A DNA stretch of 64,000 bases, taken from Bacillus_BA fengqiuensis. GTDB lineage: Bacteria; Bacillota; Bacilli; Bacillales; Bacillaceae_H. Positions 1-8,429 of the stretch are shown piece by piece (position 1 is the first letter of the stretch; each line of letters opens with the position of its first letter). The stretch lies in NCBI GenBank assembly GCA_030813035.1, contig JAUSTV010000007.1; one strand, given 5' to 3'. A program made the position numbers and the translations under genes. Below the pieces are notes generated by a model. It was not told the origin of the DNA, did not search any database, and saw only the letters and a list, made by a program, of their open reading frames with translations.

Positions 1-56
1 ATTAAAAAGTAGATACTTTTTCAAATTTTTATTGCAGGATGAAAGTGGAGGTACTT

Positions 57-800
57 ATGCCTAAAAATTACATAAGCCGTGAACGGCGTTTAGGTGGGAA
101 AATAAAGCAAAATTTTAAGAAATTTCAAGAACGAATCGGTATTACGTTTGATAATGAGTTGTTACTTATTCAAGCTTTTACCCATTCATCCTATGTGAAT
201 GAGCATCGCAGAAGACCTTATGAAGATAACGAACGCTTGGAGTTTTTGGGAGATGCTGTATTGGAGCTGACCGTATCCCAATTTTTATTTAAGAAATACC
301 CAACGATGAGTGAAGGGGAACTCACGAAGCTGCGTGCAGCAATCGTATGTGAACCGTCGCTTGTTACATTTGCTCACGAGTTGTTGTTTGGGCAGCTCGT
401 ACTTCTTGGAAAAGGAGAGGAAATGACGGGGGGCAGAGAGCGTCCGGCTTTATTGGCGGACGTATTTGAAGCGTTTATTGGTGCGCTCTATCTTGATAAA
501 GGTCTGGAGACGGTCAATGAGTTTTTGGCGAAGGTCGTCTTTCCGAAAATTAATGAAGGTGCTTTTTCTCATGTGATGGATTATAAAAGCCAGTTGCAGG
601 AAATGGTTCAAAGAGACGGCGCTGGTCAGTTGGAATATAAAGTCCTGCAAGAAAAAGGCCCTGCCCATAATCGGGAATTTGTATCGCGCGTTTCATTAAA
701 TGGCGAGGTAATGGGAACTGGGGTAGGCCGCTCCAAAAAAGAAGCGGAACAAAAGGCTGCGCAGGAGGCCATTGGAAAACTAAAATCACTAAACACTTAA
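57..800 (+). CDS. rnc: Ribonuclease III
   Basis: Double-strand-specific endoribonuclease that processes rRNA precursors and structured RNAs in the cytoplasm. The 247-residue protein has an N-terminal catalytic domain with the signature NERLEFLGDAVLEL and a C-terminal double-stranded RNA binding domain ending in a GRSKKEAEQKAAQEA helix. An upstream ATG at 39 is possible, but GTGGAGGT at 45-52 sits inside that extension and serves the ATG at 57, which gives the usual family length (about 249 in B. subtilis). It precedes smc and ftsY, the standard Bacillus order. The spacing from SD to start is slightly short, so the start is likely rather than certain. Confidence 0.96.
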   Translation: MPKNYISRERRLGGKIKQNFKKFQERIGITFDNELLLIQAFTHSSYVNEHRRRPYEDNERLEFLGDAVLELTVSQFLFKKYPTMSEGELTKLRAAIVCEPSLVTFAHELLFGQLVLLGKGEEMTGGRERPALLADVFEAFIGALYLDKGLETVNEFLAKVVFPKINEGAFSHVMDYKSQLQEMVQRDGAGQLEYKVLQEKGPAHNREFVSRVSLNGEVMGTGVGRSKKEAEQKAAQEAIGKLKSLNT

Positions 801-805
801 AAATA

Positions 806-862
806 AGGAAGCCGCACTTTTCTTCGTCATGGATGGAATAAAGAAAAAGGGCGGTTTCTTTT
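806..862 (+). terminator. Imperfect hairpin after rnc
   Basis: A GGAAGCCGCACTTTTCTT arm pairs imperfectly with AAGAAAAAGGGCGGTTTCTT and is followed by TTTT. It could be a weak intrinsic terminator for rnc. The stem has mismatches, so read-through into smc is likely. Confidence 0.4.
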
Positions 863-863
863 A

Positions 864-897
864 GCCTGTTTCAGACAGGCCTTCTTTTGTCTGAAAC
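864..897. repeat. Overlapping alternative hairpins upstream of smc
   Basis: GCCTGT (864-869) can pair with ACAGGC (875-880). GTTTCAGACA (868-877) can pair with TGTCTGAAAC (888-897) over a 10-base loop. The two hairpins share bases and cannot form together. They lie in the smc leader; function is unknown. Confidence 0.5.
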
Positions 898-939
898 GAT
901 TATATGACAAAGAAGCCTTCCTTTGGCGGGAGAGGACAA

Positions 940-952
940 CCCGTTAATGCGG
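940..952 (+). repeat. CCCGTTA mini-palindrome, copy 1
   Basis: CCCGTTAATGCGG followed by AATAAAGTGAA, about 30 bases before smc. Close relatives are at 10201-10214 (opposite orientation) and 26770-26783. The shared pattern is CCCGTTA, two variable bases, GCGG, then an ATAAA-type tail. Confidence 0.45.
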
Positions 953-982
953 AATAAAGTGAAAATATGAGGGGGAATACAT

Positions 983-3900
983 ATGTTCCTCAAACGGTTG
1001 GACATCGTTGGTTTTAAATCGTTTGCAGAGAAGATTTCAGTTGATTTTGTAGAAGGTGTGACAGCGGTTGTCGGGCCAAACGGAAGCGGAAAGAGCAATA
1101 TTACAGATGCCATTCGCTGGGTACTCGGCGAGCAGTCTGCCAAATCGCTCCGTGGCGCCAAAATGGAAGATATCATTTTTGCGGGGAGTGATACCCGGAA
1201 GCCGCTTAATATAGCGGAAGTCACCCTTACGCTCGAAAATGAAGACCAGTTTTTGCCGATTGATTATCATGAGGTGAGTGTCACTCGTCGTGTTTATCGA
1301 TCGGGAGACAGTGAATTTTTCATTAATAAACAACCTTGCCGTTTAAAGGACATTGTGGATTTGTTTATGGATTCGGGTTTGGGGAAAGAAGCTTTCTCTA
1401 TTATAAGCCAAGGAAAAGTAGAAGAAATATTGAGCAACAAGGCAGAAGACAGGAGAAGTATTTTTGAAGAAGCTGCCGGCGTTCTAAAATATAAAACAAG
1501 AAAGAAAAAAGCAGAAATCAAGTTAGTGGAAGCCCAGGAAAACCTGAATCGCGTGATGGATATTTTACATGAAATCGAGGGTCAGTTAGAGCCGCTGCAA
1601 ATGCAAGCTTCCATTGCGAAAGACTATATAGAAAAAAAAGAGGAGCTTGAAAAAATCGATGTTGCCGTCACTGTTTCTGAAATAGAAGAACTCCATCAAA
1701 AATGGGAACGGTTAAAGGGACTTTTAAAAGAGCATCATTCTCTGGAATCTGTACTCTCTAATAAGATTCAAGAACGGGAATTGAAAATCGAAGAACTGCG
1801 AGATAAAATCGGAAGCATTGATGAAGATTTGCACCATTTGCAGCAAACGCTGCTATCGGCAAGTGAAGACCTTGAAAAACTAGAGGGCCGCAAAGAGGTG
1901 TTAAAAGAGCGGAAAAAAAATGCTGCCCAAAATAAACTGCAATTAGAGCAGCTGATTGGAGAGTACCAACGAAAGTCAGTTGAGTTGAAAGAAGTGAAAG
2001 AAAGAGAGCATCATCTGCTTGGCAAGTATGAAGCAGAAGTCAAAGAGATGACACAAGCTCTCGCAGAAAAACAATCGCTTTTTGCTACATACAGCGAAAA
2101 TTTAGAAGAAAAGCTTGAAACATTGAAAAGCGACTATTTTGAATTACTGAATGAGCAAACATCAGCCCGTAATGAAAAGACTTTTTTAGAACAGCAAGTT
2201 GCTCAAAACAATGTGAAACAGCAGCGATTGGGAGAGTCTAATCAAAAATTCCTTCAAGAGCGGCAGGAGCTGGCAGAGAAAAAAGAGAAATGGCTTTCAG
2301 AATTAACGGCTTGTACAACTGAATTGGAAGGATTCGTCCACTCATTCAAACAAAAGCAGAAACAACTTGAAGCACTCCGTGAGCAATATCGCAAAAAAGA
2401 ATCGCTGTTGTACCAAGCTTATCAATATGTTCAGCAGACAAAGTCACGAAAAGAAATGCTGGAGGATATGCAAGAAGAATATGCCGGTTATTTTCAAGGA
2501 GTAAAAGAAGTATTGAAGGCCCGTGAACACCAATTGGAAGGAATTGAAGGAGCGGTAGCCGAGCTTATTCAAGTTCCGAAAGAATATGAAACGGCCATTG
2601 AAATTGCTCTTGGAGCGGCAACGCAGCATGTTGTGGTGAAAGATGAGCAAAACGCGCGTTCGGCCATTCAGTTTTTAAAACGCCATTCCTACGGCAGAGC
2701 GACGTTTTTGCCATTATCGACGGTGAGGGAGAAACAACTGTCTTCTTCCCATATTCATTTACTTCAGCAACACGAAGCGTTTGTAGGAGTTGCTTCCCGA
2801 TTGATTTCATTCAGCACCCAATATCAGCATATCATTGGCAATTTATTGGGAACGGTCGTCATTGCAAAAGATTTGCAAGGGGCGAATGAAATGGCTAAAT
2901 ATGTCCAACATCGCTATCGTTTTGTCACTCTTGATGGGGATGTGGTCAATCCTGGCGGTTCCATGACGGGGGGAGCGGTTAAACAAAAGACGAACTCCCT
3001 ATTAGGCCGTCAGCGGGAACTGGAACAGATGGGTTCTAAATTGATAGAAATGGAAGAAAAAACGATACAACTTGAAACTCAAGTGAAGGATATGAAGGAG
3101 CAGCTTGAGAAGCTGGAGCTTGATATTCAGGCTTCGCAAACGGCTGGAGAACAATTGCGGACAAAACAGCACGATTTAAAGGGAGAAGTTCGCCAAGTCG
3201 AATTAGAAGAAAAAACATTAAATGACCGCCTTTCCTTATACGATCATGAAATGGAAAGTTTTTATTCGGACAGTAAACGTATGAATGACCGTTTAAAGGA
3301 ACTGCAGCATACGATTGAAGACAGTTCCGGCAAGCTAAGTGGCATCGAACGTGAAATAGAAGCGGTTACCGCACAAAAAAGCGAACAGCAGTTATCGAAA
3401 GAAACGGTTCAAAATGAACTGACCGAATTGAAAGTGATTCTTGCAGGCAAGCAGCAAGTGTTGATGAATCAGCGTGAAAAATTTGAACGGATTGAATTTG
3501 AATTGGATCAAACAGAAAAACGGTTAGTGGAAGTGCAAGAAGACTTGGGGCTGCTTACAAATGAAATGAACGATAACGATTCAGGAGAGTCGCAGCTTGA
3601 ACAAGCAGCGCGGAAAAAACTTCAAGAAAAAAATGAGTTGGCCGAAAAACTTACCAACCGCCGTGAAGAGCGCGTCAAAATTCAAGAGCAGGTTGAAATA
3701 CTTGATAATGATTTAAAAGAGCTAAAAAGACAGCATAAGCAGGTAGCTCAAGCGCTGCAGGATGAAGAAGTGAAGCGGAACCGATTGGAAGTCGAGCTTG
3801 ATAACCGACTCGAACGATTAAATGCGGAATATCAATTGAGTTTTGAAGCTGCCAAGGAAGCATATACCCTTGACATCAGCCTTGAAGAAGCCTATAAGCG

Positions 3901-4546
3901 AATGAAGCTGATCAAGCGTGCCATTGATGAACTCGGTACCGTCAATATCGGTGCGATTGATGAATATGAGCGCATCTCAGAACGTTATGAATTTTTAAGT
4001 TCCCAGAAAGCAGATTTAGAAGAAGCAAAAGATACACTTTATCAAGTAATTGAAGAAATGGACCAGGAAATGAAGAAGCGCTTCTCCCAAACGTTTTACA
4101 GCATTAAAGAACAATTTGAATTTGTATTTAAATCGCTGTTTGGCGGCGGGCGGGCAGATTTGATTTTGACAAATCCCCAGGATTTATTGAATACGGGGGT
4201 AGATATCGTTGCGCAGCCGCCGGGTAAAAAATTGCAAAATTTAAGTCTTCTTTCAGGGGGAGAGCGTTCATTAACGGCTATCGCGTTATTATTTTCCATT
4301 TTAAAGGTGCGACCAGTGCCATTTTGTGTCCTTGATGAAGTAGAAGCCGCTTTGGATGAAGCCAATGTCCAGCGTTTTTCTAAATACTTGAGACATTTCA
4401 GCGATGAGACGCAATTCATTGTGATTACGCATCGAAAAGGGACAATGGAAGAGGCAGACGTATTATATGGGGTGACGATGCAGGAATCGGGTGTCTCGAA
4501 ACTTGTATCTGTCCGATTTGAAGATTCTAAAGAATATGTTCAGTAA
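983..4546 (+). CDS. smc: Chromosome condensation and segregation SMC ATPase
   Basis: Core ATPase of the SMC-ScpAB condensin that organises and segregates the nucleoid. The 1187 residues show the full architecture: Walker A GPNGSGKS at residues 31-38, a long coiled coil, a hinge near residues 510-670 (ending with a GGSMTGGA turn), a returning coiled coil, the ABC signature LSGGERSLTA near 1090 and Walker B FCVLDEVEAALDEA about 20 residues later. Length equals B. subtilis Smc (1186). GAGGGGGAA upstream of the ATG supports the start. It lies just before ftsY, with only 15 bases to the ftsY start, so the two are probably cotranscribed. Confidence 0.98.
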   Translation: MFLKRLDIVGFKSFAEKISVDFVEGVTAVVGPNGSGKSNITDAIRWVLGEQSAKSLRGAKMEDIIFAGSDTRKPLNIAEVTLTLENEDQFLPIDYHEVSVTRRVYRSGDSEFFINKQPCRLKDIVDLFMDSGLGKEAFSIISQGKVEEILSNKAEDRRSIFEEAAGVLKYKTRKKKAEIKLVEAQENLNRVMDILHEIEGQLEPLQMQASIAKDYIEKKEELEKIDVAVTVSEIEELHQKWERLKGLLKEHHSLESVLSNKIQERELKIEELRDKIGSIDEDLHHLQQTLLSASEDLEKLEGRKEVLKERKKNAAQNKLQLEQLIGEYQRKSVELKEVKEREHHLLGKYEAEVKEMTQALAEKQSLFATYSENLEEKLETLKSDYFELLNEQTSARNEKTFLEQQVAQNNVKQQRLGESNQKFLQERQELAEKKEKWLSELTACTTELEGFVHSFKQKQKQLEALREQYRKKESLLYQAYQYVQQTKSRKEMLEDMQEEYAGYFQGVKEVLKAREHQLEGIEGAVAELIQVPKEYETAIEIALGAATQHVVVKDEQNARSAIQFLKRHSYGRATFLPLSTVREKQLSSSHIHLLQQHEAFVGVASRLISFSTQYQHIIGNLLGTVVIAKDLQGANEMAKYVQHRYRFVTLDGDVVNPGGSMTGGAVKQKTNSLLGRQRELEQMGSKLIEMEEKTIQLETQVKDMKEQLEKLELDIQASQTAGEQLRTKQHDLKGEVRQVELEEKTLNDRLSLYDHEMESFYSDSKRMNDRLKELQHTIEDSSGKLSGIEREIEAVTAQKSEQQLSKETVQNELTELKVILAGKQQVLMNQREKFERIEFELDQTEKRLVEVQEDLGLLTNEMNDNDSGESQLEQAARKKLQEKNELAEKLTNRREERVKIQEQVEILDNDLKELKRQHKQVAQALQDEEVKRNRLEVELDNRLERLNAEYQLSFEAAKEAYTLDISLEEAYKRMKLIKRAIDELGTVNIGAIDEYERISERYEFLSSQKADLEEAKDTLYQVIEEMDQEMKKRFSQTFYSIKEQFEFVFKSLFGGGRADLILTNPQDLLNTGVDIVAQPPGKKLQNLSLLSGGERSLTAIALLFSILKVRPVPFCVLDEVEAALDEANVQRFSKYLRHFSDETQFIVITHRKGTMEEADVLYGVTMQESGVSKLVSVRFEDSKEYVQ

Positions 4547-4561
4547 GAAAGGATGTATCAT

Positions 4562-5560
4562 ATGAGTTTTTTTAAGCGTTTAAAAGAGAAATTGACACAG
4601 CAAACAGATTCTGTAACGGAAAAGTTTAAAAGTGGTCTTGAAAAAACACGGAATTCATTTACAGAAAAAGTAAACGACTTGGTGGCTCGTTACCGTAAAG
4701 TGGATGAAGAGTTTTTTGAGGAGTTGGAAGAAATTCTTATCGGCGCTGATGTAGGTGTCGCGACAGTGATGGAGCTGATTGATGAGCTGAAAATGGAAGT
4801 GAAGCGCCGCAATATTCAAGATACGAAAGATGTGCAGGCAATCATTTCTGAAAAACTGGTTGAACTTTACGAAGCCGGAGAAGAAGGCTTGTCAGAACTG
4901 AATATGCAACAAGGCGAACTGACGGTCATTCTATTTGTCGGCGTTAACGGAGTGGGAAAAACAACGACAATCGGTAAGCTCGCCCATAAATTCAAGCAAG
5001 AAGGCAAATCTGTTTTAATGGCAGCGGGTGATACATTTCGTGCAGGAGCCATAGAACAGCTTGAAGTGTGGGGAGAACGCGTTGGGGTTGACGTAGTAAA
5101 GCAGTCTGCGGGTTCGGACCCGGCTGCAGTCATGTATGATGCAATTCAAGCGGCGAAGGCCCGTAAAGTGGACATTCTTCTTTGTGATACAGCAGGACGT
5201 CTTCAAAATAAAGTGAATTTAATGAAGGAATTGGAAAAAGTAAAGCGTGTCATTGAACGTGAAGTTCCGGGTGCTCCCCATGAAGTACTACTCGTGCTTG
5301 ATGCGACAACCGGCCAAAATGCGATGAGCCAGGCAAAGACATTCTCCGAAGCGACAAACGTATCGGGGATTGTATTGACTAAATTGGATGGTACGGCTAA
5401 AGGAGGAATTGTTCTTGCGATTCGCAACGAACTCCGTCTGCCGGTTAAATTTGTAGGTCTTGGAGAAAAAATGGATGACCTCCAGAAGTTCGATTCTGAA
5501 CAATATGTATACGGTTTATTCGCCAACATAGTGGACAAAGAAGACGAGGAAGAAGAATAA
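4562..5560 (+). CDS. ftsY: Signal recognition particle receptor FtsY
   Basis: Membrane-associated SRP GTPase that docks Ffh-ribosome complexes at the Sec translocon. The 332 residues begin with a basic amphipathic stretch (MSFFKRLKEKL), lack the long acidic A domain of enterobacteria, and carry the N domain followed by the G domain: G1 GVNGVGKTTTIGKLA, the DTFRAGAIEQL insertion, G3 DTAGR and G4 TKLDG. An ATG at 4553 is in frame, but it lies within the AGAAAGGA ribosome binding site (4546-4553); the ATG at 4562 is correctly spaced and matches the family N terminus. The acidic tail EDEEEE is a small local feature. Confidence 0.97.
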   Translation: MSFFKRLKEKLTQQTDSVTEKFKSGLEKTRNSFTEKVNDLVARYRKVDEEFFEELEEILIGADVGVATVMELIDELKMEVKRRNIQDTKDVQAIISEKLVELYEAGEEGLSELNMQQGELTVILFVGVNGVGKTTTIGKLAHKFKQEGKSVLMAAGDTFRAGAIEQLEVWGERVGVDVVKQSAGSDPAAVMYDAIQAAKARKVDILLCDTAGRLQNKVNLMKELEKVKRVIEREVPGAPHEVLLVLDATTGQNAMSQAKTFSEATNVSGIVLTKLDGTAKGGIVLAIRNELRLPVKFVGLGEKMDDLQKFDSEQYVYGLFANIVDKEDEEEE

Positions 5561-5572
5561 AGCGAACCTCGA

Positions 5573-5583
5573 TTGGCGGGAGA
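5573..5583 (+). repeat. Short TTGGCGGGAGA repeat
   Basis: The same 11 bases occur at 923-933 ahead of smc; both copies are followed within a few bases by CAAC. This is a short match and could be chance, but both copies lie in spacers. Confidence 0.25.
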
Positions 5584-5649
5584 TCCAACGCACAGAGTGT
5601 CGTATAGGTAATCTCGCTAAACGTTAGTTAAACTTATTGAATCTTATAT

Positions 5650-5697
5650 TTAACACGTTATGAAGGGAGGCTTCTGCCTCCCTTCATAACGTGTTAA
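5650..5697. repeat. 22-bp perfect inverted repeat after ftsY
   Basis: Arms at 5650-5671 and 5676-5697 are perfectly complementary over 22 bases with a TTCT loop. The + strand has no U-tract after the hairpin (GAAAAAAAC follows), so it is not a canonical intrinsic terminator, though it ends the ftsY unit and precedes the ylxM-ffh promoter. Confidence 0.85.
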
Positions 5698-5706
5698 GAA
5701 AAAAAC

Positions 5707-5735
5707 TTGACAACACAAAAGGAAATATGTAGACT
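5707..5735 (+). promoter_or_regulatory. SigA promoter of ylxM-ffh
   Basis: Consensus -35 TTGACA (5707-5712), 17-base spacer and -10 TAGACT (5730-5735), about 40 bases before ylxM. Confidence 0.8.
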
Positions 5736-5777
5736 AGTTACATGTAAAGGTAATTCACTTAACAAGGGGGCGGAGAC

Positions 5778-6110
5778 ATGCTTGAGAAAACGACGAGAAT
5801 GAACTATCTGTATGATTTTTACCAATCGTTGTTGACGCCGAAGCAGTCCAGTTATATGTCTCTTTATTATTTAGATGACTATTCCCTTGGTGAGATTGCC
5901 GAAGAATATGATGTGAGTCGTCAAGCTGTATATGACAACATCAAACGAACTGAGCAAATGCTTGAGCAATATGAGGAGAAACTGCTTTTATTTCAAAAGT
6001 TTGAGGCGCGTCAACGCATTTTGAGGCAGTTAAGGGAATTGTGTCAGACCGATAAATGTGAAGACGATCAATTGCTTTCCCTCATTGATTCGCTTGAGAA
6101 ATTAGAGTAG
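5778..6110 (+). CDS. ylxM: SRP-associated HTH protein YlxM
   Basis: Small putative DNA- or RNA-binding helix-turn-helix protein of the UPF0122 family, always encoded before ffh. In streptococci the homologue interacts with SRP components and modulates the pathway. The 110 residues include a sigma-region-4-like HTH around SLGEIAEEYDVSRQAVYDNI, followed by a helical tail. AAGGGGGCGG precedes the ATG. It is 12 bases upstream of ffh and shares the promoter at 5707. The exact ligand is not visible from sequence. Confidence 0.93.
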   Translation: MLEKTTRMNYLYDFYQSLLTPKQSSYMSLYYLDDYSLGEIAEEYDVSRQAVYDNIKRTEQMLEQYEEKLLLFQKFEARQRILRQLRELCQTDKCEDDQLLSLIDSLEKLE

Positions 6111-6122
6111 GGGGCGGCATGA

Positions 6123-7466
6123 ATGGCATTTGAAGGATTAGCCGACCGATTGCAAAGTACGATTCAAAAGTTACGAGGAAAAGGTGCAGTAACAGAAGCA
6201 GACGTAAAAGAAATGATGCGTGAAGTTCGTCTTGCTTTATTGGAAGCGGATGTTAACTTTAAAGTTGTAAAAGACTTTATCAAACGTGTCAGTGAGCGTG
6301 CTGTTGGGCAGGAAGTATTAAAAAGCTTGACACCTGCTCAGCAAGTCGTAAAGGTAGTACAAGAAGAGTTGACGGCACTCATGGGCGGAGAGCAAAGTAA
6401 GATTGCTGCTGCTACAAGACCGCCGACTGTTATTATGATGGTTGGTTTACAAGGTGCCGGTAAAACGACGACTACTGGGAAACTCGCGAATCTTTTGCGT
6501 AAAAAATATAACCGTAACCCTTTGCTTGTTGCAGCTGACATTTATCGTCCTGCTGCGATTAAGCAGTTAGAAACATTAGGGAAACAGCTTAATATGTCTG
6601 TGTTTTCTTTGGGTGATCAAGTAAGTCCGGTAGAAATTGCCAAACAAGCCGTTATTCATGCAAAAGAACAGCATCATGACTATGTATTAATTGATACAGC
6701 CGGTCGTTTGCATGTCGATGAAAATTTGATGGATGAGTTGCAGCAAATTAAAGAACTGACAAATCCTCATGAAATTTTCTTGGTTGTAGATGCCATGACG
6801 GGACAAGATGCTGTCAATGTAGCTGAAAGTTTTAACAATCAGCTTGGCTTAACAGGCGTTGTCTTGACGAAGCTTGACGGAGATACCCGCGGGGGAGCAG
6901 CTTTATCCATTCGTTCTGTAACAAACACACCGATCAAGTTTGTGGGTCTTGGTGAAAAATTGGATGCATTAGAGCCATTTCATCCGGAGCGTATGGCGTC
7001 CCGTATTTTAGGGATGGGGGACGTGCTGACTTTAATTGAAAAGGCACAGGCGTCGGTTGATGAAGAAAAGGCGAAAGAGCTTGAACAAAAGCTTCGAACC
7101 CTTTCGTTTACGTTTGATGACTTTTTAGAACAATTATCCCAGGTTCGAAGCATGGGTCCTCTTGATGAATTGCTCGGTATGTTGCCTGGAGCCAATAAAA
7201 TCAAGGGCCTTAAAAATCTTCAGGTAGATGAGAAACAAATCAACCACGTGGAGGCGATCATTCGCTCCATGACAAAAGAAGAGAAGTTGAATCCTGACAT
7301 CATCAATGGCAGTCGGAAAAAGAGGATTGCAAAAGGGAGCGGAAGACCTGTTCAAGAAGTCAACCGTTTATTGAAGCAATTTGAAGACATGAAAAAGATG
7401 ATGAAACAAATGACGAACATGACAAAAGGCAAGAAAAAAGGGTTTAAGTTTCCCTTCATGTCTTAA
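6123..7466 (+). CDS. ffh: Signal recognition particle protein Ffh
   Basis: SRP54 GTPase that binds signal sequences with the small cytoplasmic RNA and delivers ribosomes to FtsY. The 447 residues contain the N domain, then the G domain with G1 GLQGAGKTTTTGKLA, G3 DTAGR and G4 TKLDGD. The C-terminal M domain has the RNA-binding RIAKGSGRPVQEVNRLL segment and a methionine-rich tail (MKKMMKQMTNMTKGKKKG). AGGGGGC overlaps the end of ylxM and sets the ATG at 6123. Length agrees with B. subtilis Ffh (446). Confidence 0.98.
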   Translation: MAFEGLADRLQSTIQKLRGKGAVTEADVKEMMREVRLALLEADVNFKVVKDFIKRVSERAVGQEVLKSLTPAQQVVKVVQEELTALMGGEQSKIAAATRPPTVIMMVGLQGAGKTTTTGKLANLLRKKYNRNPLLVAADIYRPAAIKQLETLGKQLNMSVFSLGDQVSPVEIAKQAVIHAKEQHHDYVLIDTAGRLHVDENLMDELQQIKELTNPHEIFLVVDAMTGQDAVNVAESFNNQLGLTGVVLTKLDGDTRGGAALSIRSVTNTPIKFVGLGEKLDALEPFHPERMASRILGMGDVLTLIEKAQASVDEEKAKELEQKLRTLSFTFDDFLEQLSQVRSMGPLDELLGMLPGANKIKGLKNLQVDEKQINHVEAIIRSMTKEEKLNPDIINGSRKKRIAKGSGRPVQEVNRLLKQFEDMKKMMKQMTNMTKGKKKGFKFPFMS

Positions 7467-7546
7467 TGTTCACTTGTTATTTTGATTTTTGGAAACAGTT
7501 AATGGAAATTCATCCATTTTAAAAATAAACTGTTAAGAAAAAAACC

Positions 7547-7576
7547 TTTACAACTAATTAAGGTTTTTGCTATCAT
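7547..7576 (+). promoter_or_regulatory. Candidate SigA promoter of rpsP
   Basis: TTTACA (7547-7552), 18-base spacer, TATCAT (7571-7576), about 40 bases before the rpsP start. A short imperfect hairpin (ATGGA/TCCAT) lies just upstream and may separate it from ffh. Confidence 0.6.
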
Positions 7577-7615
7577 ATTATCTTGTGTGAAATATATTCG
7601 GAGGTGCTTTTTAAA

Positions 7616-7888
7616 ATGGCAGTAAAAATTCGCTTAAAACGTATGGGAGCTAAAAAATCTCCTTTCTATCGTATCGTAGTTGCTGATTCTCGTTCTCCAC
7701 GTGACGGACGTTTCATCGAAACAGTTGGTACTTACAATCCAGTAACTCAACCAGCTGAAGTGAAAATCGATGAAGAGTTAGCTCTTAAATGGTTACAAAA
7801 TGGTGCAAAACCATCTGACACAGTTCGTAACCTTTTCTCTAAAAACGGCATCATGGAAAAATTCCATAATGCTAAATTAGGCAAGTAA
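7616..7888 (+). CDS. rpsP: Ribosomal protein bS16
   Basis: Small-subunit protein needed for 30S assembly. The 90 residues carry the family N terminus MAVKIRLKRMGAKKSPFYR. A longer frame opens at 7583, but GGAGGTG at 7600-7606 falls inside that extension and places the start at the ATG at 7616, giving the exact length of B. subtilis S16. It leads the rpsP-khpA-ylqD-rimM-trmD-rplS cluster, a conserved ribosome maturation group. Confidence 0.98.
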   Translation: MAVKIRLKRMGAKKSPFYRIVVADSRSPRDGRFIETVGTYNPVTQPAEVKIDEELALKWLQNGAKPSDTVRNLFSKNGIMEKFHNAKLGK

Positions 7889-7898
7889 TCATACTCAG

Positions 7899-8129
7899 AT
7901 GAAATCATTAATTGAGACGATTGCAAAGGCCCTCGTTGATTATCCAGATCATGTTCACATCAGTGAAACAGTGGAAGAGCATAAAGTGACATATGTCCTG
8001 TCCGTTCATCCCGATGATATGGGAAAAATGATTGGCAAACAAGGTCGTGTTGCAACAGCCATTAGAACGGTTGTCAACTCAGCAGCCTCTCAACATGATA
8101 AAAGAGTATACGTCAAAATTGGCGATTGA
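7899..8129 (+). CDS. khpA: KH-domain RNA-binding protein KhpA (YlqC)
   Basis: Small RNA-binding protein that partners with KhpB (Jag/EloR) in Firmicutes and affects cell division and RNA regulation. The 76 residues form one KH domain with the GxxG loop in MIGKQGRVATAIR. It lies 10 bases after rpsP. No strong Shine-Dalgarno sequence is visible before the ATG, so translation may be coupled to rpsP. A terminator follows at 8131. Confidence 0.92.
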   Translation: MKSLIETIAKALVDYPDHVHISETVEEHKVTYVLSVHPDDMGKMIGKQGRVATAIRTVVNSAASQHDKRVYVKIGD

Positions 8130-8130
8130 A

Positions 8131-8159
8131 AAAGGGAGAGGGAAACCTCCCCTTTTTTT
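8131..8159 (+). terminator. Intrinsic terminator after khpA
   Basis: AAAGGG and GAGG pair with CCTC and CCCTTT around a GAAA tetraloop (one bulged A), followed by seven T. It should end most transcripts of rpsP-khpA. Confidence 0.85.
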
Positions 8160-8173
8160 GTTATTACCATTTT

Positions 8174-8367
8174 CTTGGACGTGGGTCATGCCGACGTGGC
8201 GATCTTAGTCGGCCTTCTTTGACCAAGGAGCTTGCGCTTTTCTATCTGTCCAGCTGTGCAAGCTACATCCTACGGTCATTTCACTTCTTCCTGCGGAGTC
8301 AAAAAGCGACTCCTTCTCAGAAGTTCCAATGTCCTATGGATGTGAACGAGCTTGCTCCGCTTTTCTT
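8174..8367 (+). repeat. Dispersed structured repeat, copy A
   Basis: Non-coding block filling most of the khpA-ylqD spacer. It shares GTGGGTCATGCCGACG (8181-8196) and TTAGTCGGCCTTCTTTGA (8205-8222) with 11575-11629, then an AAGGAGCTTGCGCTTTTC core (8225-8242) matching 11451-11469 and 11631-11649. GCCGAC and GTCGGC within it can pair. A degenerate core also appears near 8347-8367. The open frame across it (8126-8389) is not credible as a gene. Confidence 0.75.
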
Positions 8368-8377
8368 GTATAGATTA

Positions 8378-8407
8378 TTGGCGTTTTGAAATTTTCTCCA
8401 CTATACT
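8378..8407 (+). promoter_or_regulatory. Possible promoter of ylqD-rimM-trmD
   Basis: TTGGCG (8378-8383), 18-base spacer, TATACT (8402-8407), 22 bases before ylqD. The -35 is weak. It would restart transcription after the khpA terminator. Confidence 0.4.
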
Positions 8408-8429
8408 TGAAATTATGGGGGGAGAAAAG

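Noticed and set aside
8126..8389. 87-codon open frame after khpA
   Set aside because: It runs through the khpA terminator and the dispersed repeat, has low-complexity Ser/Leu/Phe composition and no binding site.
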